A stretch of 64,000 nucleotides of DNA from Kappaphycus alvarezii (taxonomy: Eukaryota > Rhodophyta > Florideophyceae > Gigartinales > Solieriaceae). Positions 1 through 10,377 of this stretch are shown one piece after another. The stretch lies in the NCBI GenBank assembly GCA_002205965.3, contig NADL03000765.1, forward strand, positions 1-64,000, written 5' to 3'. How positions within the stretch are numbered: position 1 is the first letter of the stretch; every line of letters begins with the position of its first letter. A program made the translations under genes and the position numbers. Below the pieces are notes generated by a model. The model was given only the letters and a program-made list of their open reading frames with translations. It did no database searches and was not told where the DNA came from.

Positions 1-1
1 C

Positions 2-1622
2 CAAACTCACCAACATCTCTAACAGTAAGAGCTTGAGTGCATTCTCTTCTTCAATGACGATAGTCGCACGATGATGGAGCCTGGCACCCGCAAGCCCTTC
101 TCCTTGCTGAATATCTCCCAAAAATTAACGTTGGCGCTGTACAGATCCCCGTCGTATTCTTCTCAAAGGGCAAAGAAATTCCCAATTCAATACCTGGTTT
201 CGTCACTCGATCCCCTGAAAATGAACTCCGCCTAGTGGACACGACATACGAACGGAGTACAGCTTGGATGTCCAGTGCTACGAGAACAAAAACTCTTTAC
301 TTAGTGACTATTCGGGAGAAAATGGATCGCAAAACTTCAAACTCAACCTTAATATGCTAAAAATTGAAAAATTCGAAGACGGCGACATTCGCCCCGGAAA
401 GGAGGCAGCGATGATTTGGATAGGGACTCTTGCAGTGAGCCGCTTCGTTCTGACACGTGCATTTCTCACCGTGTGCGTATTGCCGAAGGCGAATCGTGAT
501 CAACTGGATCGCAAACTGCCTATGAAAGGATGCAAGACGCAAAATCAATGGGTGATGTGGTATCCGTCCGCTACCCCTCGATCGCTTGTGAAGTGGATTG
601 AGTTTCTTTCAAAGGGAAGGGGATATGACTCGAACGACCTGCTGAACATATTACCGTCCCTAGAAGGTTTCTACAGGTTCACGCTTCCCAGTCAGGGCCC
701 TAAGGAGCTCATGAGAGTCGTTTTTGACGAAGAGCCCCTGGACTCAAATGGACTTCAAGCTTACGAAGTGGAGCAAGGATCCAGCCGATTCCTTCAAATC
801 ACAATATTGACAAGTCTTCCTCTCCGCCAGGGGCGTCAGTTTTTCTCCTTTAATGAGGTGGTGGACTGCTTCGTGCTTCCCTAAATCCTTTAATTTTTTC
901 TGGATGTTCGGCCCATATCGATCCGCAGTGCATGGTTCTAATGCTCCGATCGTTGGTCATCGTTCATGAAGAAGTTGAAAGTAGACCAAAGGGCAGCCGG
1001 CGTTGAGAGGAACGCTGTGGACAACCTCCAACAAATCATATCATCTTTACCTGGGTTCATTATGGGGTCAAAAATCGGTTGGAATGAGAACGACCATTCC
1101 AAGCTGAAAGAAGTGTCGTCGAAAGCGCGTCCGGTCTCAGGGTCCACCGTTCCCAAAAGCAGTAAAGGACCCAAAAATGACACTACGAATAGTTCGCGAG
1201 AAGTTTCTGCTGCTCATGAAGCGTCTAAGGAATTTTTCCGAAAAAGGGACTACTAAGTCATCGGCACCCGCAAAATCTACTCTCAAGAAAATACGCCCCA
1301 AGAAGAGACCTTTCCAAAGAGGCACAGCAGGTACCTCTGGCTCTCCTAAACTTAACCGAGCAAAAAAGGTTCAGTTTCTAAGACCACAGCTCAGAGGAAA
1401 AACGAATCGCCACCGGGTGAGAGTGATGCCCAGTCAAGCAGGCAACAAATTGTTCAGAAGGAACCTGTGATGAAAACGAAATCCGCGATAAGCCGAGGTC
1501 CTCCTAAGGATAATAGGAGCGAATGTTCCTCTCAAAAGAGCTCCGAGAGCGATGAGAGTAGTTATATGGACTTTGACGAAGAAATGGATCGCCAAATTGA
1601 CGAAGAATTGAAAAAGCTATAA
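2..1622 (+). pseudogene. Unrecognised gene A, 3' part, interrupted by frame changes
   Basis: I do not recognise this family. Protein-like sequence runs from the left edge of the window to a TAA at 1620-1622 but moves between all three frames. Successive stretches include an open frame around 70-300, another at 264-884 (206 residues from a TTG, so not a true start), a third at 966-1256, a basic stretch rich in Lys, Pro and Ser at 1250-1370, and an acidic tail at 1370-1622 ending in DEELKKL. Two switches lie at homopolymers (TTTTT/AAAAA near 1235 and AAAAAA near 1365). A basic, low-complexity middle followed by an acidic C-terminus suggests a disordered tail on a globular N-terminal part. The gene converges on the ParB-like gene at 2169-5466, and the two may belong to one element. 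Decay by slippage or consensus errors would look the same from sequence alone. Confidence 0.5.
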
Positions 1623-2168
1623 CTGTTAGTTTCTAATTAAATTGCTCTACTTTTTTTCTCTTCACTGCCCGATATAAATTACTTTTGTTAGCTGAGACCC
1701 CAGTTCTTTAGGTTTAGGAGAGTAGCGCAATGTCATCTAAGGCGTTGCCTTGGTTGCCGAAGAGCCACCTCAACAAGGAAACGTGCTGCTTCACTGCGCT
1801 AAGTGCTGCAAAAAAAATGCCTGAAACAGTTAGACAGCGATACCGACAACTCGATTGGGGACGACTGGACCCCTAATTTTGCCGTTTGGTACACAAAACC
1901 ATTGATGTAACCCAGCGAAAGGATGAAAGTCCAGGAGTTTTCAAGACCGCCACCGGTTAGGAGGTTTTTCTTACCATATCTCGTCACATAACCCCTGTTT
2001 ACAGGGAGCCTTTTTGCCACGTGTAATTGGCAATTTTTTGGAATACACGTGTCATGGTGCTCTGAAAAATAAGCTCTTTTAACTTAACTGTTTGGTTGCG
2101 AGTTGTTTACCCTTTAGCACCTCCCCATTGCTTCGGATTACATTCTTTACTCCCAAGTTGATGACACG
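1623..2168. other. Intergenic gap between convergent genes A and B
   Basis: No credible coding sequence or repeat seen. It holds the 3' flanks of both convergent genes and is locally A/T-rich (T runs near 1645-1660 and 2030-2040). Confidence 0.5.
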
Positions 2169-5100
2169 CTAAGTGAATGTGTAACTTGCTCCATAGTCTA
2201 CTAGTAGTTCTACAGCACCACATATAGGACATTCGTAGCATTGTTTGGACTTCAACAGCCTTTCCAATAGCTTGGGGTACAACATCGGAACAACAAGGTG
2301 GTTCTTTTTTAGCGCTTTCGTTCCTTCTGAGTATATTTCCGTGAGCTGTGCGGGGTCCAGCTGCCGTTCGTAGACAACGCAACTGCCGTCACTGTTGTGG
2401 TTGAATTTAGAAGCTAGGCTATCGTCATGGAAAAAGAGCCAGTACAGCTTATCTGTTATACCGCTTACAAACAGCTCCCGCTGTTCAAACGGCGATAGGC
2501 GATGCTTGTGATCCTTGACGCCACTCTCTGAGTCAACTAAATATGCCTGCCCAAGAACCAATGGCAAAGGCCTTTCCCCACGCTGGATTATTTCCCTGGC
2601 CTGCTCCTTCGAAATGAAAGCGCCAAGTTCCACCGGAGTTCCATCATCGTTGAACCTCTTGTAACAGTCTGACTCTGATGTAGGGGTGTTCTTACTTAGA
2701 AAAATGCTTACATGTGCCTTCAAACCAATTTCGGAAATCACTCTATCCGACTGATGCAGTGTCATCAGAAAAGGAACAGAAACAGATCTGTCAAGGTTAT
2801 CTCTTTCAGGATGGCGGTTGAAAGCACCTTCATTATGTTTTCCAAGGACCGAATGACCACCACAATGGCACTTCTTCAGGACAATAGATCTCAACGCCTC
2901 GAAGACCCCAATTGATGTCGACCTCCGGCCATCGAACACCCATGCCATGACCTTTCGGAAAACTGTCGGAGATGATGGACGGGTCACGGTGAGAAATTCC
3001 TTGAGAACCTCCGTATCCTCGCCGGTGACGTCGAGAATTTTATAACGAGGGAATCTCTGCATGATTTTGCTAAACTCCAATTTGAGAAATGCGTGAAGGT
3101 CACTTTCTAAACCCTCGGAGCTCAACGACTGAATTTTAAGCGATGTTTGGATCTCAGGAATATTAGCGTAAACCAAAAAGTGGCAGATGCATGTCGAAGC
3201 AATATTCGACAAAGACCCATCGAACTCTGGCGAGACAACGATCGTCTGAGAGTATAATTTAAGCTTTCCATTTCCAAATGACTTCTCAGGAGACATAACG
3301 GCAGTCTCGTTCATTGTTATGGCATACACCATGTTATAGTTCTTAAGGAAAATCTCTTCAAGTACTTCGGAGACAGTATGTCCGTAGCAGTTATCATAGG
3401 ACTTGAAGAAGCCAATCCACTTCGCTCCATTGTGGAGAGGTTCCGGCTCGATTTCGAGAATTCTCTCTTCATGCTGCGATACCTGAACGATTTCGATTTG
3501 TTGTAGGTATTTATCAGCCAGCTCGAGACAGTTTGAGGCGCACGCAATTTTGCGTCGAACTTCTGGATCAATACGTCCACATGAACTCGACGGTTGAGGG
3601 GTAGGCTCAGATGCCCGTTTTCCCGGGAAGTTCTTTCGTTTGGCCTTTTGCGAGGGGACCTGTTCGCGCTGCGTCTTGACCTCATTACTGCGATGGGAAT
3701 CGCAGAAGTCCCTTTTAGAGCGCAGCCTTTCGCTACTCCGAGTCTTTCTAACACTTAAATGAGTATTTTCTCGGTGCCTGCGGGCGCTTGAAGGCAGAAT
3801 CATAATTGCAGCATCGTCTTCGGTTCGGTCTGCAACCTCTTCATCAGCTTCCTCACGTGCTGGCATATGCATCTTCACTTTCTCCACGTTCCGAACATCA
3901 AGACACTTCTCGTCCGTGCTTCCAACGCTATCATCAGATATTTGAAGAATCTTTTCCCTCCCCATAACTTCTTTTGACGTAAGATGTACCACCTTTGCGA
4001 CCGAGGCGCGTTTCTCCCTTACTTTCAAAATAGGTTCCACCACCTCGAGCTTTGGATTGGTATCCACGGTGTTTTGGGGATCGGAGCAACAATGACGTTG
4101 GGACTACTCCCCTTTGGTATGTATTCGGAGATCGTTTCGGTGATTTCGTCAGCAGCCTCTTGAGATTTCCCTCAACAATTACGTCAGATACGTCATGACT
4201 TTCGACTCGCATTTTCTTTTTTGGGGGGATGTTGCTTCATCTGGCTTCTTTGTGCCCTTCCCAATTTTCATGCCACGAGCTGGTGAGGAAAGACGAGACT
4301 GGATGGAGTCGAATAGATGTTTTGCTGGTGCAAGATCTTCACAAGCAAATTCGACCGAACCCACACCCTGCAACACCTCGCGAAATTTAGAATGAGCTTG
4401 TTCCAAATCTTGATCAAATGGGGCAGTGGAAGAAATCGAAGTCACAAAAAGCGCCCAAAACATTTTCTGTGCATCTGATAGACTGTTGTTTTCGGCTTTC
4501 CATCTCGGTAGTATATCCAGCATAGCGATCGTAATGCTGCTGGATACCCTTTCAAGAACTCCCGCGGCGCTTAAGGAGCCATTTTTCTTGTGAACCTGCC
4601 GGTAGACAACAACAATAGCGGCGAACACAAATCCTTGCATAGCCAACATCAAACGGGAATGAGAATACAAAGAAGCTGCGTGAAGAGATGAGCAAAGTGC
4701 GCTCTTTCTTCCCCTTCGCATCATCGTCAATCTGATGGTACCAGGCGAAAAAGCATGCAAGAAGTCCATAGCATTCTGTTTCCCCTGTCCATGATGTTAG
4801 ATAGCGAGAAGAGGCCCAAAGAGCGCCAACGCTGGATCACTCTCTGTGAAAGGGGAGTAATGCAGGCATTCAAATGCTTCAGAACGGATACCTGTTTCTT
4901 CGACAACCTCATCGCAGAATGTAATTCGTGCTTGGACTTCTGGCCTCTCATACAGATCAACTCGTCGAGAAAGCACGGAACTGACGATTTTGCAATGCGA
5001 GATGCGTTGTAAGACATCACTAAGGCCTGGCTTGTAGGTATATTGAGGAAAACATCAAAGTACAAGTACGTTTCCAGTATGTCATCCCGATCGGAGAAGG

Positions 5101-5466
5101 CCTGAACAATGCTCCTGTGTCGGTGACGGCCATCAATAAAAATGAATTCTTTCAGATCCGACTCGGCGTCCGCTTGTGAGGTGCATAGATCTATGGATGG
5201 AAGTGCTTCTAATTCCCTGGCGCTCAAGTTCCAAACCATTCCCTTCATAGAGCCGGGCGCGACATCGTTGAAGTGAGATCTATGCGAAGTCTTGATTCCC
5301 ATGATAAATGTTCCTCTCTTCGCTTGGTCAAAACCAAAACTTTTCATGTCCTCCGCAATAACTTCGACAGTGGCATTATCGACAGGACGAAGGCCTTCTC
5401 TGACATCGCATCGGAGATGATGTTGAGCTGCTTGATGCTAAAACAGGCACGGAACATTTGCGCCAT
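2169..5466 (-). pseudogene. ParB-like N-terminal domain protein (gene B), frame-disrupted
   Basis: Read from an ATG at 5466, the N-terminal 230 or so residues resemble the ParB/Spo0J nuclease-like fold: a stretch containing RPVDNATVEVIAEDMKSFG, then IFIDGRHRHRSIVQAF matching the ParB box, then a segment with SYNASR like the partner-binding region of that fold. The rest (about 850 residues) is unrecognised. It includes a basic, Ser-rich linker and ends in a possible metal-binding knot CYECPICG. Frame changes are needed near 5400, 4787 (GGGG), 4215 (C6A6), 4165 (GGGAAA) and 4072 (CCCCAAAA). The last 632 codons (2169-4067) are continuously open. In bacteria ParB-like proteins segregate DNA. Eukaryotic relatives are scattered and often linked to mobile DNA, so here the function is inference. 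The ParB assignment rests on the motif only. Confidence 0.5.
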
Positions 5467-5893
5467 TTGGAAGAGAGATGTTTAGAGAGGTATGCAACGA
5501 GTTAAGTTAGTAGAGAAATATAATCTGTTGATTCTGATATAGGTGCGGGTGGAGATGCAGGGTAGATGTGGATATGTTTGGAGAGGGAGAAGGAAGAGAC
5601 GGAAGAAAAACGTTGGACTTTAAGTACCCAAATTAATTGCAAGCGCAGAATCAAATCAAAGCAAATAGTAACTGACTATTGATTTTACAGTTGTAATTCT
5701 AAAAATTGTGATATACACGTGGCAACTGAAATCAAGAATGAAACCCAAATTGAAAACCCCTAAATCCAAGAATATATGTGCAGCCTGCTCTGAACTCTCT
5801 CCATTGCAACCCGCCGGCTCCTGGCCGTTTTATTTCGACGTTATGAACATGTTTTTGGAAGTAGAACCGGAAATTACACACTACGAATCCCCC
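5467..5893. other. Non-coding spacer upstream of gene B
   Basis: No gene recognised. It contains the presumed promoter side of the ParB-like gene and a purine-rich stretch (5575-5610), and leads into the 126-bp duplication. Confidence 0.4.
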
Positions 5894-6125
5894 GCCGTAT
5901 ATGATGGACGTTATGGTCATTTTTATGTAAACAGAACCGGGAAAGACTTTGTATTTCACAGAAAGTCGTTGTTGTGCAAAACCTCTTTTGCATGGTGAAA
6001 AAAACCCTAAAACCCTAAAGCCGTATATGATGGACGTTATGGCCATTTTTATGTAAACAGAACCGGGAAAGACTTTGTATTTCACAGAAAGTCGTTGTTG
6101 TCCAAAACCTCTTTTGCATGGTGAA
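5894..6125 (+). repeat. 126-bp tandem direct duplication
   Basis: A unit beginning GCCGTATATGATGGACG at 5894 recurs at 6020, giving a period of 126 bp. The two copies are nearly identical up to GCATGGTGAAA. The first copy ends in AAAACCCTAAAACCCTAAAG, resembling plant-type telomere repeats, directly at the junction. Short open frames through it are by-products of the repetition. Confidence 0.85.
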
Positions 6126-7785
6126 ATCATGTCAGATAGAAATATGTCCGGATGATCTTCGCTGCCATTTCTTTCAAAACACAATATGCAGAAATGACGG
6201 CTCGCTCCAAATTCTCTCATTCCGAACTGAAATTTCAAGGCCATGCAAGGTAGACTTTATGATCATTGTTTTGCAAGTAAGACCAGGAATGGCAAATACA
6301 ATCTCTCTGTTGTAATAAATACGCTAAAACCCTGCCGTTTGTGATAGATTTCATGATCATTTTTATAGAAATAGAGCCTAGAATGACGCTCAAGTTCTAT
6401 GAGCCTTGTAGAGGTCAAAAATCTCTTTACCATTGCTACATCATGTCAGTTAGAAACAAGTGCGGATGGCCCTCAATGTCATTTATCCATAAGTCCTATG
6501 TTTCTTAAGCAGTCCGTATGAACGTAAATGGCAAAATTCCTCCTTCCAACATGACTCTCACTCCTAGATCGCGTAAGACTTTGATATTCATGAGAATGAT
6601 AAAAGCTCTCCATCCATGCTCGAAAGGCTCACACTGAGCGTCCTTTAAAAATTCATTTTGAGGACAATCGCTCCAACGGATTTCAAGGCATATATTCCCA
6701 CCCCACCATTAGCCTGAACCTCACATTACGAGCACCATGCAAATACTTACTAAGGTGATCTGCTGTATTCATCAGGTTGCAACTGAAAACACACGCATCA
6801 ACTAAATTGAATAAAGACCATAAGGTATTTGTACGTCACGTTTCTCATTTAGGAAGCATTGAACCAGCCAATGACTTGATTAAAGACAAATACATTCTCC
6901 AAATCCTTACATCCCGGACAGCATCATACTTTTCCTACTCTTGTGATATAAGCAATCCAACGGATTTCAAGTCATATTTATCCCCAAATGGATCTAGTAA
7001 ACACAAAAAGGTCGCTCTGTGTCATTTTTTATCGACACCAATCACCGGAGCATTACATTCCACGCACCGAAAACAAGGCATACTAATACCAACTGCTCCA
7101 TTTATCAGAATTTAAAATCATTTCTCTACCAAATGGATTCAAGGATTCAATAAAGGCAAGACGGTATTCAGTTTTTACTTTTCTCAGTTAGGAAGCAATT
7201 TATAAACAAATGCTTTGAGTGCGTCACCTATGTATATTCAGCAGATCCTCGTGTTCAGGAAACCTTACCCAATTTCTTACTACTAACGATTCCTTGCGGA
7301 GTTTTTCGGATAAAAGCGAATTTGTATCCAGCTCACTTTACAAGGTCCCAAGAACACACTAAGAGCACATTGGATCACTTGTTCGCAAACAGAGCCGTCA
7401 TCAATTCCGCTTAAAGAGCAAGTTTTTTTGCATTGGCCACTTTTATGCAGAGTTTGACTTGCAGCGTATCCAACATAAACCTTACTAATATCAACTGTTC
7501 ATTTCATCGATTTTCACTGCAATCCCAAAAAATGGATATAGTAGGGAAAATCAGGTAGCCCCGACCCATATCACTGCATAGGCCATGATCGCAGCACACA
7601 AATATAATATAGACGCTGAATACCACTATCAAGGGACCACCTCAGCACAAGATTCATGCTTTAGTTGAACAAACACTCCACAAAATCGAGTTTACCGTCA
7701 AAACCGCCTTAAAACATGGCAACACCACGAGTCTGCATGACGCTATCTTTGCACACTTTTTCATAAAATTGTTGTGATACACTGC
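6126..7785 (+). repeat. Decayed satellite-like tract
   Basis: Diverged relatives of the 126-bp unit continue to the right. A copy starting GCCGTTTGTGATAGATTTC near 6330 again carries the CATCATGTCAG segment, and CCAACGGATTTCAAG occurs near 6674 and 6957. Phrases like CTCATTTAGGAAGCA near 6844 recur as CTCAGTTAGGAAGCA near 7183. The spacing of these repeats is roughly 280-340 bp. No gene is credible here. I read the tract as an old tandem array eroded by mutation; a dot plot would define the unit. Confidence 0.5.
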
Positions 7786-8063
7786 CTACTCCATCCATTT
7801 CTTAAATAATAACGGGTTAATATAGGTCTGTAATCCATTTCCTAGAAAAAACGGTACAACCGCATCAAAAATAGGCAAAATCGACATTTTCGAAAAATTG
7901 TCATAACCCAAAATATTTTTACTTCTATGCTTTTCAACTGTTGTTAGAAAGACAATGAAGCACTCCTGAATACTTCTAAGGACCATACAAGCCTTATCGC
8001 AACATATAAATAACATGTGCAACAAATCCCCTCGGCCACCCAAATCCCCACCTGGGCGGTAAC
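7786..8063. other. Spacer, nothing recognised
   Basis: No feature recognised beyond a short open frame without family resemblance. Confidence 0.4.
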
Positions 8064-8128
8064 TAAATCCCCTAAATCCCCTAAATAACCCCTAAATCCC
8101 CTAAATCCCCTAATCCCCTAATCCCCTG
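8064..8128. repeat. Short CCCCTAAAT telomere-like array
   Basis: About seven degenerate units of the type AAATCCCCT or AATCCCCT lie in a row. The complementary strand reads AGGGGATTT, similar to but not identical with common TTTAGGG-type telomere repeats. It lies directly downstream of the Tigger-like transposase remnant. It could be an interstitial telomere-like array or a simple minisatellite. Confidence 0.65.
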
Positions 8129-8177
8129 AACTAACGCTTCCCTAGTTTCGTCATCCTCTTCAATTTTTATCCACCTC

Positions 8178-9584
8178 TCAACCTCCCCCCTCTTCCGGAC
8201 AGTCATCCAACTGGCTTCCAAGATCATCATCATCCAAATCACAAAGTGAAAGTTCTTTCATTGCACTCACCATTTCCTTCACCAGCTCTTTTCTTGCAAC
8301 ACTACAAGACATCTTTTCTTCACTTGCGTTCACCTCCGCCACAAAATGCGCCAGCAACACTTGCGCTTTTCTCCAGCATCGCGCAATCGTCGTCACAGAC
8401 ACCCCATTCCAACTCTCTCGAACCATATGGGCTACATCTAGCATGTGAGGATCGAATCCGTTGCAAAGACCACACATTTCTCTTTTCGCTGTACAGCCCT
8501 CCCGACGTTGCTGTCTTGTTCCGATCTCTTTCACGATCTTCTGCGGAAGAAGACCCCCATAGCGTGCCTTCCAGGCTGCAATAATGCCCATGTCCATAGG
8601 CTGGTGTAGTGAAGTACAGTTTGGTGGCAGTGTCATTAACTGCACCTGTCGTCGTACATCTGCGAGGTCTGTTCCATGCGGTCCACAATTTTCCATCAAC
8701 AACACACATGTGCGTGAAGTAAACCTTCGAATAAATGGATGGAAAATATCCAGGAACCAGATGCGAAAGGTAGTAGAGTCGGACCAGGCATTGCGTTGAC
8801 TAAGGTATGGGACAGGGGGTGACCCAAGACGAAAGCACCTTGGACTCTTTGCGGTGCCAATAATGGCCATCGGTAGTTTAGCAGACCCATCTGCATTCGT
8901 GCAAACGTACGCAGTGACACAGTCCTTAGCAATCATGTCTTTTGTACCACGAACTGATTTTCGAGAATCATTGACTGCTAAGTAAGTGCGTTGAGGCAAG
9001 AGTTTGAAGAAAAATCCCGTTTCATCGACATTGAAGATGCAATCAAGATTGTAATTTCTGAGTCTCTCCCGCAAGGCACTCATATCCGCCGCAACTTTTA
9101 CCTCTGAGGCACTCCCCGCTTCGCCGGAAAGTGACACTGATCGCAATGCGAAACGCTTGATGAAATTACACACCCATGCTTTTGAAGCACGAAATTGTTG
9201 GAGACGGCCTTTTTCATCTTCATTGGGGGTAGTTTGTAGCATTGCGTCGCGCACCATCAAAGCCTTTTGCTGCAGTACCATTTGTGTCACCGGCATCTAG
9301 GCAGATCGCGCAATTTGGACAAACGTCAGTGTCTTTTCGTCGATAAGTGGGAAGAGTGGCGGTCGTATTGATTTTGTCTGCAGGCACAGATTACTGTTCT
9401 GGTGACTTGTGAGAAGAGCTTTGGATCTGGTCTTGATGTTGGTAAATGTGCGGCGAGATATAGAATACTGGGACATGGCAGTGCTCGCATTATGGCCTTG
9501 AGAGAGCATGCGAGCAATCTCTATTTGCTGACCAAGAGTGAGCCTTGTCCTCTTTTGGATCGGTTTGGATTGTGGCGTTACCAT
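8178..9584 (-). pseudogene. Tigger/pogo-like DDE transposase, one in-frame stop
   Basis: The ATG at 9584 opens a CENP-B-type N-terminal helix-turn-helix (LTLGQQIEIARMLSQGHNAS). A TAG at 9297-9299 interrupts the frame, which then continues without shift into the second DNA-binding half and the DDE_1 catalytic core. Visible catalytic blocks are VDETGFFFKLLP, LLMENCGPHG and LHQPMDMGIIAAWK. The usual second aspartate (LLxDNxxxH) is Glu here, so the element may have been inactive even without the stop. Total length of about 470 codons fits the pogo/Tigger/Jerky group. An acidic tail (DLDDDD) is typical of these proteins. No terminal inverted repeats could be matched confidently in the flanks. The family call is firm; the inactive state is inferred from the stop and the substitution. 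Confidence 0.85.
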
Positions 9585-9699
9585 AGTTTGTCGCAAGAGA
9601 GGTCGTCGTGGTTTGAGGAGGTTTGAACTCGTTGGCTGATTTCGAGACCTACACCTATAGGTGTGCCACGTGCTTTGGGGTAGCACTAATTAGAGGGAG

Positions 9700-10377
9700 G
9701 CACTACTCAAAGTGGCACATAGACTGACCTAAATTTCAATCATTAAAACACCCCAGTTTCCCCCCCTTTTACAACATGCATTACTGTACAGTATGGATGC
9801 AACGATTCGAATCGGCACGAATACCGAATACTGTACCGTACCGTACTGTAGGTATCGGTGACTACCCGCACACCGCACCAGCGGCGAGGATACAAACGAC
9901 CACACCTCCCCTACAATAATAAAGTAACCCAAAAATTCCCCGCTTATGAGACTAGCACAAAAATTCTACCGTTCTTCCCGTCAGACCCCTATACTATTGT
10001 AATTGATGTCCCCTACCGTAATTCAACGAGATGCAAAGACCAGCATCCTAGGGTGAGATTGCATCCCATTTGTTGTTCCTGTGAGTTGCGTCCCCTCGTG
10101 CTCCACTCGCTAGGGCAAGTCACAGTACCGCCGACAATGTCCCAGACCGTTAGCCAAGGCCTTTTCCTCTCCACGCGTAATGGACTCGACCAAAACGACC
10201 TCAACCAACATGACGACTGTACGGTCTGCACTGGACATCTTTCCCTTCTCTCTCCCCCCCCCCGCTCCGTCCCCGGTTCTCCCTCTCCGTATGACAACGG
10301 CCCTCGCACTTGAATGCGGACCGGGAAATCGCTCCACTTCAGTCGGTTGCAGCACATCCTACGTCCTTGCCTCGGCC
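9700..10377. other. Spacer with palindromic TACTGTAC-type repeats
   Basis: No gene is credible. The left part contains the boundary motif AAAACACCCCAGTTTCCCCC (9747-9768) shared with other repeat edges in this window. Palindrome-rich sequence follows (TTACTGTACAGTATGG at 9782 and CCGTACCGTACTGTAGG near 9837). The remainder is the 3' flank of the leftward membrane-protein gene. Confidence 0.5.

Noticed and set aside
4068..4180. Mini-introns of about 18-24 nt to explain frame changes in gene B
   Set aside because: GT...AG strings can be found but do not restore the frames; homopolymer slips do.
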